The notes: generated from the letters alone by a model not told the origin. Shown: positions 7,704 through 19,254, counted from the first letter of the stretch. The stretch is DNA of 64,000 nucleotides from Streptomyces tanashiensis (GCF_014648895.1 NZ_BMRZ01000003.1:248001-312000); one strand, 5' to 3'. Translations and numbers: made by a program.

Positions 7704-7742
7704 ATGCGTGCCGTACGCCTCCTGCTTACCGAGCCGCGCTGA
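7704..7742 (+). CDS. leuS leader peptide (MRAVRLLLTEPR)
   Basis: A 12-codon frame with three successive leucine codons (CTC CTG CTT, 7719-7727), ending 45 nt before an intrinsic terminator that precedes leuS. This is the layout of a transcription attenuator that senses charged tRNA-Leu. Classical attenuators upstream of leuS have been predicted comparatively in some streptomycetes, and this fits that prediction. Its role is regulatory; the peptide itself is probably not functional. Confidence 0.75.
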   Translation: MRAVRLLLTEPR

Positions 7743-7748
7743 CCAGTC

Positions 7749-7812
7749 CCGACGGATGACAGACATCCCGTCGGAGTCGGCGCGGCATCCCCTCCTGTGC
7801 GAGGGGATTTTT
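7749..7812 (+). promoter_or_regulatory. leuS attenuator (hairpin plus intrinsic terminator)
   Basis: Hairpin 1 pairs CCGACGG 7749-7755 with CCGTCGG 7768-7774. The terminator pairs ATCCCCTC 7787-7794 with GAGGGGAT 7801-7808 and runs into five T (7808-7812), which is rare in this GC-rich genome. A third pairing, GCCGCGC at the end of the leader frame (7733-7739) with GCGCGGC (7780-7786), would enclose hairpin 1 and is disrupted by a ribosome on the leader stop. How stalling at the leucine codons reroutes the folding is inferred. Confidence 0.7.
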
Positions 7813-7867
7813 CATTTCGGGCAGTTCGTGGCAGTGGGCAGAGACGATCGATGGAGCATCAAGGACC

Positions 7868-10741
<2,874 letters not shown>

Positions 10742-10784
10742 CGAGACGCCTCTCCGGCCGACGGAGCATAGGGGTTTCCCCTAC

Positions 10785-10823
10785 GGGCAGGTTGGGGGTT
10801 CCGATGGAACCTCTGGCCTGCCC
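10785..10823 (+). terminator. Strong terminator after leuS
   Basis: An 18-bp stem without mismatch if G-U pairs are allowed (10785-10802 with 10806-10823), with a GAT loop. A smaller perfect hairpin, TAGGGG/CCCCTA, precedes it at 10769-10783. Confidence 0.75.
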
Positions 10824-10884
10824 GTTCCGTTTACCGTGGAAGAACCACAGCCGTGGGGATTCGACGGACGCCGGAGGGGCGCAC

Positions 10885-11646
10885 ATGGAAGCCACGATTA
10901 TCACGATCATGGCGCTGCTCTTCTTGTCCTTCGTGGCGCTCGGGGTGTTCGTCACCGTGAAGGTCGCGAAGGCAGCCAAGCGAGGGGTCGACCGCACCCT
11001 CGACCAGGCCCGTCGCACGGTGGAGGACACCACGCTGCGGGCCAAGAGCCTCGGCCAGACCGGGGCCGCCGGCGAGCTGGCCCGGCTGCGTCTCTCGCTG
11101 CGCACCTCGATGCGCGCCACGCAGGAGGCGCTGCAGGCGGGCGTCGGCGAGGACGCCTCGCTGAAGGAGTCGCTCGACCTGTTCCACCGGCTCAGCGCCC
11201 ACGGGCTCGAACTGGACGCGGACCTGAAGCGCCTGGAGCGGGAGCCCGACCGGGCGTGGGTCGCCGGCCAGCTGCCCGACCTCGCCGCGCGGACCGAGCG
11301 GATCACGGGCTCGGCCGACGCGCTGCGCCGCGCCGCCCGGGACCGGGCACTGAAGTTCGCCGAGGACGACCTGTCGACGCTCAGCGAGCAGATCGACGTC
11401 GAGGCGGGTGCCCTGCGCCACTGGACGGGACCGGAGGCCACGCCGGGGACGGCACGGGCGGCCGGTACCGGAGCGGGGGCCGGGGCGCAGGACGCGGCGA
11501 CGGCCGACGGATGGGGACAGCCCGCCGGGCCCGCGGGCCAGGCCGGTCCGCGAGCCGCCGGAGAGCAGCCCGCGATCACGGCGCCCGATCCCCGGCGGAC
11601 CGCCTACCCCTGGGAGAAGTCGGCCCGCCCGGAGACCACCACCTGA
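10885..11646 (+). CDS. Membrane-anchored coiled-coil protein, function unknown
   Basis: 253 aa, ATG after ggagggg. Residues 4-27 are one membrane helix. A basic stretch and a long charged helical region (about 30-175, LKRLEREPDRAW, LSTLSEQIDVEAG) follow, probably coiled coil, then an Ala/Gly/Pro-rich tail. I do not recognise the family, but the position between leuS and degV looks ordinary for streptomycetes. An N-in anchor with a cytoplasmic coiled coil would suit a scaffold role; that is only a guess. Confidence 0.75.
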   Translation: MEATIITIMALLFLSFVALGVFVTVKVAKAAKRGVDRTLDQARRTVEDTTLRAKSLGQTGAAGELARLRLSLRTSMRATQEALQAGVGEDASLKESLDLFHRLSAHGLELDADLKRLEREPDRAWVAGQLPDLAARTERITGSADALRRAARDRALKFAEDDLSTLSEQIDVEAGALRHWTGPEATPGTARAAGTGAGAGAQDAATADGWGQPAGPAGQAGPRAAGEQPAITAPDPRRTAYPWEKSARPETTT

Positions 11647-11665
11647 CGAACGGCCGTCGGCGAAG

Positions 11666-11765
11666 CCCCGGCGGGGTACGGAGGCGGCCTTCGGCGGCCC
11701 CGGCGGGGTATGGAATCGGCGTTCGGTGGAGTCCTGACGGGTGCGGACGCGACCCCGGCGGGTGT
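11666..11765 (+). repeat. Degenerate about 32-bp tandem repeat before degV
   Basis: Copies of a CCCCGGCGGGGTAYGGA-type unit start near 11666, 11698, 11731 and 11753 with increasing divergence; the first two are 32 bp apart. It fills the gap between the coiled-coil protein and degV. No function is seen. Confidence 0.45.
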
Positions 11766-11805
11766 CCGGTGGGGGGCCGGGCTGCCGCGCTCCGGCGTCG
11801 GCGGG

Positions 11806-11811
11806 TAACCT
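11806..11811 (+). promoter_or_regulatory. Candidate -10 box of a leaderless degV transcript
   Basis: TAACCT lies exactly 7 nt before ATG 11819, and no ribosome-binding site precedes that start. No convincing -35 is seen. Confidence 0.45.
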
Positions 11812-11818
11812 CCCGCTC

Positions 11819-12664
11819 ATGTCCCGGCATGTCGCGATCGTCACCGATTCCACGGCCTATCTGCCACGCCAGACGAGGGAGCGGCACGCGATCACCACGG
11901 TCCCGCTGACCGTCGTCATCGGCGACCGCGCCCTTGAGGAGGGCAACGAGATCTCGGCGAAGGCCCTTGCCGAGGCCTTGCAGAAGCGCCGTTCCGTCAC
12001 GACCTCGCGGCCGAGCCCCGAGGTCTTCGCCGAGGCCTACCGCCAGGCCGCCGAGGCGGGAGCGCAAGGCGTCGTCTCGCTCCATCTCTCCGCCGAGGTC
12101 TCCGGGACCTACGACGCCGCCGTGCTCGCGGCCAAGGACGCCCCCCTGCCCGTACGGGTCGTGGACACCCGCATGGTCGGCATGGCGCTGGGCTTCTGCG
12201 CCCTCGCGGCGGCGGAGGTCGCGGAGGCCGGCGGTTCCCTCGACGAGGCGGTCGCGGCGGCCGAGAAGCGAGCCTCGGAAACCTCCGCCTACTTCTACGT
12301 CGACACCCTGGACTATCTGCGCAGGGGCGGGCGCATCGGGGCCGCGCAGGCACTGCTCGGCTCAGCCCTCGCGGTGAAGCCGCTCCTCGAGCTGGACGGC
12401 GGGCGGATCGAACTGCGGGAGAAGGTGCGGACGGCCTCCAAGGCCATCGCGCGCCTGGAGGAGATCGCCGTGGAGCGGGCCGGCTCCGGCTCCGTCGACA
12501 TCGCCGTGCACCACCTCTCCGCACCGGAGCGAGCCGCCGCGCTCGCGGACCGGCTCCGAGAGCGTGTACCGGGGATCGAAGAACTCCAGGTCAGCGAGGT
12601 GGGCGCGGTCATCGGCGCGCATACGGGCCCGGGTCTACTCGCGGTCGTCGTCTCGCCGCGCTGA
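11819..12664 (+). CDS. DegV family fatty-acid-binding protein
   Basis: 281 aa from ATG 11819; the open frame upstream is repeat sequence. The signature N-terminus VAIVTDSTAYLP, the VTTSRPSPEVF loop, SLHLSAEVSGTYDAA and DTLDYLRRGGRIG are all present and match the DegV/FakB fold that binds a fatty acid for phosphorylation by FakA. No fakA-like kinase is near. It stands alone in a probable leaderless transcription unit just before comEA. Confidence 0.92.
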   Translation: MSRHVAIVTDSTAYLPRQTRERHAITTVPLTVVIGDRALEEGNEISAKALAEALQKRRSVTTSRPSPEVFAEAYRQAAEAGAQGVVSLHLSAEVSGTYDAAVLAAKDAPLPVRVVDTRMVGMALGFCALAAAEVAEAGGSLDEAVAAAEKRASETSAYFYVDTLDYLRRGGRIGAAQALLGSALAVKPLLELDGGRIELREKVRTASKAIARLEEIAVERAGSGSVDIAVHHLSAPERAAALADRLRERVPGIEELQVSEVGAVIGAHTGPGLLAVVVSPR

Positions 12665-12805
12665 GGCCGGCCCGGCCCTCGGTCCGGGTCTCGGCCGGGG
12701 TCTGGGGTTCTCTCGGCTGTCCCTCACAAGGGTGAGGGCGTTTTCCACAGCGGAGCGTCTGTCCACGGAAGGCGGTTGAGCTCCGCACGGGCTGCCCGTG
12801 ATCTC

Positions 12806-12811
12806 TACCGT
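12806..12811 (+). promoter_or_regulatory. Candidate -10 box of a leaderless comEA transcript
   Basis: TACCGT lies 7 nt before ATG 12819, the same spacing as at degV. It argues for ATG 12819 rather than the in-frame GTG at 12798, which lies upstream of the box. Confidence 0.4.
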
Positions 12812-12818
12812 CACGGAC

Positions 12819-13856
12819 ATGACTCTTCGTACACGTATCGCATCGACTGCCCCCAGGACCTCGGGCCGGGCGGGTGCTCCGACGAGCGGGCCCGGACGGG
12901 CTCGCGGCTCGGACGGGCGCACTCGTCCCGGAGGGCGGGGCTCGCCCGCCGGGCGGGCCCGGGGGCGTGCCCGGGTCGGCCGGGTTCCCCTCGTGCCGGG
13001 GGGTGCCGTGCGGCGCCGGGGGGACGCCTTGTTCCCGGCGGCGACGCCGCCGGTGCCGCTCGTCGGAGCACCTGCCGCGCCGGAGGTCCGGGAGGAGCCG
13101 GAGGCGCCGGAGCGCGGCTCCCCGCCGGGCGTACGGGAGCGGCTGACCGCGGTCCTCCGTGACCGGACCCCGGTGTGGGTGCAGGCCAGGTGCGGGCTCG
13201 AGCCGAGGGCGCTGGCCGCACTGACGGTGGTCCTGCTCGTGGCCGCGGGCCTCGCCGGCGCGTACTTCTGGACCGGGCGGCCGGAGTCGGTGCGCGCTCC
13301 CGAACTCGTCCGCGCCGCCGCGCCCATGGCGGCCGTGCCCGCGCAGAGTTCCGGTTCTGGAGCGGCCACGGGGGAGGCCGCGGGGTCGGGAGCAGGGAAG
13401 GCGCCGGGGGCCGGGGCTTCCGGAGCGCGGGTCGTCGTCGACATCGGGGGCAAGGTGCGCAGGCCCGGGGTGCTGACCCTGCCGGCCGGCTCGCGTGTGG
13501 CGGATGCTCTCCGGGCGGCCGGTGGGGCGGAGCCCGGAGCCGATCTCACCGGGGTCAACCGGGCCCGGGTCCTCTTCGACGGCGAGCAGGTCCTGGTCGG
13601 TCTGCCCGGGACGCCGGCGGGCGGTTCCGGCCCGGGCGGTGGTGCCGGGGGCGGTGCACCGGGGGTGCCGCTCAGCCTCAACACGGCGACGGTGGAGCAG
13701 CTCGACGGCCTCCCGGGTGTGGGGCCGGTGCTCGCCCAGCACATCGTCGACCACCGTACGGAGCACGGCGGCTTCCGGGCGGTCGGGGAACTGCGGGAGG
13801 TCGACGGCATCGGTGAGCGACGGTTCGCCGATCTCGAGCCGCTGGTCCGGCCGTGA
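12819..13856 (+). CDS. comEA: ComEA family DNA-binding protein
   Basis: 345 aa. An Arg/Gly/Pro-rich N-terminal cytoplasmic stretch precedes one membrane helix at about residues 132-152 (LAALTVVLLVAAGLAGAYF). Next come a Gly/Ala linker, an SLBB domain (about 200-260, VVVDIGGKVRRPGVLTLPAG) and a helix-hairpin-helix pair (about 283-345, LNTATVEQLDGLPGVG, VDGIGERRFADLEPL). ComEA binds incoming double-stranded DNA outside the membrane. Its stop overlaps the comEC start (GTGA). Streptomycetes are not known for natural competence, so the role here is open. Confidence 0.92.
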   Translation: MTLRTRIASTAPRTSGRAGAPTSGPGRARGSDGRTRPGGRGSPAGRARGRARVGRVPLVPGGAVRRRGDALFPAATPPVPLVGAPAAPEVREEPEAPERGSPPGVRERLTAVLRDRTPVWVQARCGLEPRALAALTVVLLVAAGLAGAYFWTGRPESVRAPELVRAAAPMAAVPAQSSGSGAATGEAAGSGAGKAPGAGASGARVVVDIGGKVRRPGVLTLPAGSRVADALRAAGGAEPGADLTGVNRARVLFDGEQVLVGLPGTPAGGSGPGGGAGGGAPGVPLSLNTATVEQLDGLPGVGPVLAQHIVDHRTEHGGFRAVGELREVDGIGERRFADLEPLVRP

Positions 13857-16432
13857 AGCACGACGAGGGGCGAGGTGAGCGCCGAGACGAGAGCCGAGGG
13901 AAGCGCCGAGCCGAGGGGAGCGTCGAGGGGTACGGCGGTGGTGGGCCGGCGTGGCGGGAGGGGCCGGTCGATCTTCGGCTCGTCCCCCTCGCGGCGGCGG
14001 CCTGGGCGGCGGCTGCCTGGGCCGTGGGCGCCACCGGGTGGTGGACGGTGGCCGGTGTCGCTGTCTGCCTGCTGGGGGCCATGGGCCTGCTGCTGCGGGG
14101 CCCGGCCCGGCGGCGCGGTGGTTCGCGTGACGGCCCTGGAGTCGCCGTGCAGGGGGCCACGCCCGGGCGGCGGTTACGGGCGACCGCCTGGGCCGGGGTG
14201 CTGCTCTGCGCGGCGGCCGGGGCCACGTCGGCGGGGCTGCACGCCGCCGACCTTCGGAGAGGGCCCGTGCCCGAACTGGCGCGGGAGTACGCGCGGGCGT
14301 GGCTGGAGGTGGCGGTGACCTCCGATCCACGGCTCACCCGGCCCAAGGTCAGGGGCAACGCGATGGCGCCGGTCTCGATCGTTCTGGACGGCGAGGTGAC
14401 CCGGGTCGAGCGGTCGGACGGCTCGGTCCACCGGACCCGGGCGCCGGTTCTGCTGATCGTTCCGGCGGGGGAGGGGAAGGCCGAGTGGCTGCGGCTCCTG
14501 CCCACCACCCGGCTGCGGGTCGGTGCCCGGCTCGCGCCGCCGCTGCGGCCCGGCGAGCCCTTCGCGGCGGTGCTGAAGGTCGACGGGGCCGGGCCACCGC
14601 GGATCGTCGGCCGGCCGAGCGTGCTGCAACGGACGGCGGGGGACCTGCGCGCCGGTCTGCGGACGGCGACCGAGAGGCTCGATCCGGACGCGCGGGCTCT
14701 GCTGCCGGGACTGGTCGTCGGGGACACCTCCCGGATCGGTCCCGAGCTGCGGGACGCGTTCGAGGCGACCGACCTCACTCATCTGCTGGCGGTGTCGGGA
14801 AGCAACCTCACGATCGTGCTGCTTCTGCTCATCGGGCGGCCCGGACGGGCGCACCAGGTGGAGCGGGGTGGGCTCGCGCCACGGATCGGGATGTCGCTGC
14901 GGGTCACGGCGCTGGCCGGGGGAGGGCTGACGCTCGCCTTCGTGATCGTCTGCCGGCCCGATCCGAGCGTGCTGCGGGCTGCGGCCTGTGGGCTGGTCGC
15001 CCTGCTCGCGATCGGGACCGGGCGCCGGAGATCGCTGATCCCCGCGCTGGCGGCCGTCGTCCTCGTCCTGGTGCTCTACGACCCCTGGCTCGCGCGGAGT
15101 TACGGCTTCCTGCTCTCGGTCCTGGCGACCGGGGCGCTGCTGACGATCGCGCCGCGGTGGAGCGAGGGGCTGCGGCGGCGCCGGGTGCCCGGCCGGTTGG
15201 CGGAGGCGCTGGGCGCGGCCCTGGCGGCGCAGGGGGTGTGCGCGCCGGTCGTGGTGGTGTTCGCCGCCCGGGTGAGTCTGGTCGCCGTCCCGGCGAACCT
15301 CTTGGCCGAGCTCGCGGTGGCGCCGGCGACGGTGTGCGGGTTCGGCACGCTCGCCCTGGCGGCGGTCTGGATGCCGGCAGCGGAGGGCCTCGCGTGGGTG
15401 GCGGGATGGCCGGCCGGGTGGCTCGCGTGGGTGGCCCGTACGGGCGCCGCACTGCCGGGTGCCGAGCTGGCCTGGCCCGGCGGGTGGTGGGGCGGTCTCG
15501 CTCTGGCGCTCCTCACGGCCTTGGTGGTCCTCGGGGCGCGCAGACTGCCGTACCGGGGAGTGGTCGGGGCGATCGTCGCCGGGCTGCTGCTGATCGCGGT
15601 GGTGCGGCCGGCGCCGCTGGCCCGGTGGGTCACGGGGTGGCCGCCGCCGGGCTGGGTGTTCGCGATGTGCCAGGTGGGGCAGGGGGACGCGACGGTGCTG
15701 GCGGCGGGCGGGGACTCCGCCGTCGTGGTGGACGCGGGCCCCGACCCCGTACCGGTGGACCGCTGTCTGCGCGAACTCGGGGTGAGGCGCGTGCCGTTGC
15801 TGGTGCTGACCCACTTCCACGCCGATCATGTGGCGGGACTTCCCGGCGTGTTGCGGGGGAGGGCGGTGGGGGCGATCCAGACCACGGGGCTCGAAGAGCC
15901 GCCCGCCCAGGCGGCGTTCGTGCGGCGGACGGCGGCGGCCGCGGGGGTGCCGCTGATCCGGGCGGGGCCGGGTGAGCGGCGCCGGATCGGGGCACTGGAG
16001 TGGCGGGTGCTCTGGCCGTGGTCCGGTGCCGGGGAGGCTGCGGTCTCCGAGGCGTCCTCCGACGGGCCCAACGACGCCAGTGTCACGTTGCTCGTCCGGA
16101 CCGCCGGCGGACTGAGCCTGCTGCTCCTCGGGGACCTGGAGCCGCCGGCCCAGCGGGCGCTGGCGAGGGTTCATACGGATCTGGGGCCGGTGGACGTGCT
16201 CAAGGTCGCCCATCACGGTTCCGCGCACCAGGACCCGGGCCTGATGCGGGTGGTGCGGCCGAGGCTCGCGCTGGTGTCGGCGGGGCGCGACAACCCGTAC
16301 GGGCATCCCTCGCCCCGGACGCTGGAGACGCTGCGGGCGGGAGGCGCGAGGGTGCTGCGGACCGATCGGGACGGGGCCGTCGCGGTGGTGGGGGCGGGGC
16401 GCGGGCTCCTGGCCGTACCGGGAGGGGGGTGA
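13853..16432 (+). CDS. comEC: ComEC/Rec2 family DNA-translocation membrane protein with MBL domain
   Basis: 859 aa, GTG start coupled to comEA. The N-terminal membrane region carries a DUF4131-like part, then the competence domain (about 270-560, with DLTHLLAVSGSNLTI) and its multiple helices. The C-terminal metallo-beta-lactamase domain (about 600-855) keeps THFHADHVAG and VAHHGSAHQD, so its metal site looks intact. ComEC forms the channel for single-stranded DNA, and the MBL domain may degrade the other strand. No comFA or pilus genes are in the window. Confidence 0.93.
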   Translation: MKHDEGRGERRDESRGKRRAEGSVEGYGGGGPAWREGPVDLRLVPLAAAAWAAAAWAVGATGWWTVAGVAVCLLGAMGLLLRGPARRRGGSRDGPGVAVQGATPGRRLRATAWAGVLLCAAAGATSAGLHAADLRRGPVPELAREYARAWLEVAVTSDPRLTRPKVRGNAMAPVSIVLDGEVTRVERSDGSVHRTRAPVLLIVPAGEGKAEWLRLLPTTRLRVGARLAPPLRPGEPFAAVLKVDGAGPPRIVGRPSVLQRTAGDLRAGLRTATERLDPDARALLPGLVVGDTSRIGPELRDAFEATDLTHLLAVSGSNLTIVLLLLIGRPGRAHQVERGGLAPRIGMSLRVTALAGGGLTLAFVIVCRPDPSVLRAAACGLVALLAIGTGRRRSLIPALAAVVLVLVLYDPWLARSYGFLLSVLATGALLTIAPRWSEGLRRRRVPGRLAEALGAALAAQGVCAPVVVVFAARVSLVAVPANLLAELAVAPATVCGFGTLALAAVWMPAAEGLAWVAGWPAGWLAWVARTGAALPGAELAWPGGWWGGLALALLTALVVLGARRLPYRGVVGAIVAGLLLIAVVRPAPLARWVTGWPPPGWVFAMCQVGQGDATVLAAGGDSAVVVDAGPDPVPVDRCLRELGVRRVPLLVLTHFHADHVAGLPGVLRGRAVGAIQTTGLEEPPAQAAFVRRTAAAAGVPLIRAGPGERRRIGALEWRVLWPWSGAGEAAVSEASSDGPNDASVTLLVRTAGGLSLLLLGDLEPPAQRALARVHTDLGPVDVLKVAHHGSAHQDPGLMRVVRPRLALVSAGRDNPYGHPSPRTLETLRAGGARVLRTDRDGAVAVVGAGRGLLAVPGGG

Positions 16433-16445
16433 GGGCTTCAGGGGT

Positions 16446-16501
16446 GCTTGTAAAGAAACCCTTGTAAAGAAGTCCTTGTAAAGGAGTCTTTCTAAAGATA
16501 C
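16446..16501 (+). repeat. Four 14-bp tandem repeats, candidate ArsR operator
   Basis: Units start at 16446, 16460, 16474 and 16488 with consensus CCTTGTAAAGAAGT. The third contains the perfect dyad CCTT-GTA-AAGG. The array is AT-rich, unlike everything around it, and stops 9 nt before the regulator's ATG. Dyads of this type suit a winged-helix dimer. The last units could also act as ribosome sites (AAGGAG). Confidence 0.7.
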
Positions 16502-16510
16502 CTTTTCATC

Positions 16511-17131
16511 ATGCCGGAGATCAGCGAACCGCAGTCCGGGGATCAGCAGCCCCGCAGCATCCGACTCACCGACCCGCGGGCCCTGCGGGCCTATGCCCAT
16601 CCGCTGCGGATGTCCCTGGTGGGGCTGCTGCGGAGCAGCGGGCCCTTCACCGCCACCCGGGCCGCCGAGCTGACCGGCGAGTCCGTGGCCAGCTGCTCCT
16701 ACCACCTGCGGATACTCGCCAAGTACGGCCTGGTGGAGGAGGCGCCCGGCGGGCGCGGGCGGGAGAAGCCCTGGCGGGCCACGGCCCGGTACACGGAGTG
16801 GCCGGAGTACAGCGAGGACGCGTCGATCGCCGAGGCGGCCGACGCGCTGAGCGCCGCCGTCGCCGAGCGCTACTTCGAGCGGGTCACCAAGGCCATGGAG
16901 AACCGGCACCGGCTGCCGAGGGAGTGGCGGGAGGCCGAGCAGTTCGGCGACTCCCTGCTCCACCTCACCCCCGAGGAGCTGGCCGGCCTCGGAGAGCGGA
17001 TCGACGAGCTGCTCCGCCCCTACGAGGAGCGGGCCTCCGACCCGTCCCTCAGGCCCGAGGGCGCACGGCCCGTCAGCATCCTGCGGATCGCCTACCTGGA
17101 CCAGGACATCCCCGACAGCGAAGAGGAGTGA
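16511..17131 (+). CDS. ArsR-family winged-helix transcriptional regulator
   Basis: 206 aa. The helix-turn-helix lies at about 25-100 (LRAYAHPLRMSLVGLL, TATRAAELTGESVASCSYHL), as in ArsR proteins that regulate multidrug exporters. No metal-binding Cys cluster is seen. The C-terminal helical part (FERVTKAMENRHRLPREW) is the usual extension in actinobacterial members. It is followed 5 bp later by an MFS exporter, presumably its target, and preceded by a tandem-repeat operator candidate, so autorepression is likely. Confidence 0.9.
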   Translation: MPEISEPQSGDQQPRSIRLTDPRALRAYAHPLRMSLVGLLRSSGPFTATRAAELTGESVASCSYHLRILAKYGLVEEAPGGRGREKPWRATARYTEWPEYSEDASIAEAADALSAAVAERYFERVTKAMENRHRLPREWREAEQFGDSLLHLTPEELAGLGERIDELLRPYEERASDPSLRPEGARPVSILRIAYLDQDIPDSEEE

Positions 17132-17136
17132 CCCGG

Positions 17137-18399
17137 ATGGCCCTTCTGGAACGAGTACCGGCTCTGCTGCGCGAGCGGACCTTCCGCCGCTACTGGACCG
17201 GGCAGACCATCTCTCTCGCCGGGGACCAGATCTCGCTCATCGCGATCCCGCTCGCGGCCGTTCTGGTGCTCGGCGCCGACGCCACGGCGATGGGCCTGCT
17301 CAAGACCGCCGAACTCCTGCCCGCCCTCCTGCTCAACCTGCCGCTCGGTGCCTGGGCCGACCGGCAGGCCAGCCGCAGGCGCGCCATGATCGCGGCCGAC
17401 ATCGGGAGGGCGGCGCTGGTGCTGACCCTTCCCGTCGCCTACGCGCTGGACGCGCTGACGCTCGCCCAGCTGTACGCGGTGGCCTTCGGGATCGGTGCGC
17501 TCACGGTGCTCTTCGAGGTCTGCAACGTCACGCTGTTCGTGGCACTGGTCCCCACCGAGCGGTACGTCCAGGCGAACGCGCTGGTCAACGGCAGCCGTTC
17601 GATGGCGTGGCTCGCGGGACCCGGTGTCGGGGGTCTGCTGGTGCAGTTCCTCACCGCGCCCTTCGCGCTCGTCGCGGACGCCGTCACCTACCTCGTGTCG
17701 GCCGGTTACCTGGCCCGGATCAAGCCGGTGGAACCCGCGCCGGCACCCGTGGTCAAGGGGCACTTCACGGAGGGGCTGCGCTGGGTGGTCCGGGAGCGGT
17801 CGATGCGCGCGCTCTTCGCCGCGTCCGGGACGGTCCAGTTCTTCAACCTCATGTTCCACACGCTCTTCGTGCTCTACGCGACCACCGAACTCGGCATCGG
17901 CGCGGGCCTGCTCGGTCTCGTGCTGGCGGCCGGAGCCGTGGGCGGTCTCCTCGGGGCGGCGTGGAGCGGGGCGGTCGTCCGGCGGATCGGGATCGGCGGT
18001 TCGCTGGTCGCCGGATTCCTCGGCTTCACGCTGCCGCTGATACTCGTACCCCTGGCCGACGGGCCGCTGCCGCTGCTGGTGGGTGTGCTCTTCGTCGCGG
18101 AGTTCCTCTCCTGCGTCGGGGTGATGATCGTGGACATCGCCGCGGGATCGTTCCAGATGGCGGCGATACCCGACGCGGTGCGGGCGAGGGTGATGGGCGC
18201 GTACCGCACGCTCAACCACGGGTTCCGTCCGCTCGGGGCGCTGGCCGGTGGTCTGCTCGGCACCGCCATCGGGCTGCGCCCCACGCTGTGGATCGCCACC
18301 GTCGGAGCCGCCCTCGCCGTGCTCTGGCTGCTGCCCTCGCCGCTGCCGAGGATGCGGGAACTGCCCTTGAAGGAAGGGGAGTCGGTGCCCGTCGGATAG
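17137..18399 (+). CDS. MFS transporter, MFS_3 (enterobactin-exporter-like) family
   Basis: 420 aa from ATG 17137, 5 bp after the ArsR gene. About 12 membrane helices. The N-terminus FRRYWTGQTISLAGDQISLIAIPL and the loop LPLGAWADRQASRRR are typical of MFS_3 proteins (EntS, macrolide and metabolite exporters). ArsR plus MFS_3 is a common two-gene efflux operon in streptomycetes. The substrate is unknown. Confidence 0.9.
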   Translation: MALLERVPALLRERTFRRYWTGQTISLAGDQISLIAIPLAAVLVLGADATAMGLLKTAELLPALLLNLPLGAWADRQASRRRAMIAADIGRAALVLTLPVAYALDALTLAQLYAVAFGIGALTVLFEVCNVTLFVALVPTERYVQANALVNGSRSMAWLAGPGVGGLLVQFLTAPFALVADAVTYLVSAGYLARIKPVEPAPAPVVKGHFTEGLRWVVRERSMRALFAASGTVQFFNLMFHTLFVLYATTELGIGAGLLGLVLAAGAVGGLLGAAWSGAVVRRIGIGGSLVAGFLGFTLPLILVPLADGPLPLLVGVLFVAEFLSCVGVMIVDIAAGSFQMAAIPDAVRARVMGAYRTLNHGFRPLGALAGGLLGTAIGLRPTLWIATVGAALAVLWLLPSPLPRMRELPLKEGESVPVG

Positions 18400-18444
18400 A
18401 AAAGTGGGGAGAGATGTGGATCAGTGGGAAGGCAGACTGCCGCC

Positions 18445-19254
18445 ATGACCACACACGAACCTGCCACCATCGACGCCTACCTGCGCCGCATCGGCGCGGA
18501 GAGGCCCGGGCGCGCGGACGCCGCCGCGCTGCGCGAGCTGCATCTGCGCCACCTGCGCACGGTGCCCTTCGAGAACCTCTCCATCCATCTCGGTGAGCCC
18601 GTCGTCCTGGACGAGAAGGCGCTCCTCGACAAGGTGGTCGGCGCCCGCAGGGGAGGGTTCTGCTACGAGGTCAACACGGCCTTCGCCGTGCTGCTGCGGG
18701 AGCTCGGGTACCGGGTCGAGCTGCTCCAGGGGCGGGTCATCGGACCGGACGGCAAGCCGGGCATCCCGTACGACCACATGGCGCTGCTCGTGGAGACGGC
18801 GGACGGGGAGCGGTGGCTGGCCGACGTAGGTTTCGGCGACCACAGTCACCACCCGCTGGTCTTCGAGGCGCGCGACGACCAGCAGGACCCGGGCGGGGTC
18901 TTCCGGATCGTGGAGACCGCGGACGGCGATCTGGACGTGCTGCGGGACGGGAAGCCGCAGTACCGGCTGGAGCTGAGGCCTCGGGAGCTCGTCGATTTCA
19001 CGGCGGGTGCCTGGTACCACCAGACCTCGCCCGAATCGCACTTCCCGCGGTCGCTCATCTGCTCCCGGCTCACCGAGGAGGGCCGGATCACGCTCAGTGC
19101 CCCGAAGCTGATCACGCGCGTCGGCGGGGAGCGCGAGGAGCGGATTCTCGACGGTGAGGACGAGGTGAGGGACGCGTACCGGGAGCTGTTCGGCATCGAG
19201 CTCGACGTGCTGCCGGTCGTGCGAAGCGGAAACCCCAATTCGGACCCTCGGTAA
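18445..19254 (+). CDS. nat: Arylamine N-acetyltransferase
   Basis: 269 aa from ATG 18445 (an in-frame ATG at 18424 is possible). The catalytic triad is readable: Cys in RRGGFCYEVN, His in YDHMALLV, Asp in LADVGFGDHS. The N-terminus RTVPFENLSIHLGEP is typical. The enzyme transfers acetyl from acetyl-CoA to arylamines or hydrazines; relatives in actinomycetes also act as amide synthases in ansamycin pathways, but no such cluster is here. It follows the efflux operon with a 45-bp gap, so it could be co-transcribed. Confidence 0.95.
   Translation: MTTHEPATIDAYLRRIGAERPGRADAAALRELHLRHLRTVPFENLSIHLGEPVVLDEKALLDKVVGARRGGFCYEVNTAFAVLLRELGYRVELLQGRVIGPDGKPGIPYDHMALLVETADGERWLADVGFGDHSHHPLVFEARDDQQDPGGVFRIVETADGDLDVLRDGKPQYRLELRPRELVDFTAGAWYHQTSPESHFPRSLICSRLTEEGRITLSAPKLITRVGGEREERILDGEDEVRDAYRELFGIELDVLPVVRSGNPNSDPR

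Noticed and set aside
12737..12775. DnaA-box-like sequences (TTTTCCACAG, TGTCCACGG) before comEA
   Set aside because: Only two weak matches; no cluster, no dnaA/dnaN or AT-rich unwinding region. Not an origin.
16446..16501. CRISPR-like array
   Set aside because: Units are 14 bp with no spacers and no cas genes nearby; they fit an operator array instead.
14174..16963. A 929-codon open frame antisense to comEC and the ArsR gene
   Set aside because: Composition is Arg/Pro/Gln-rich shadow sequence; comEC on the plus strand has full-length domains.
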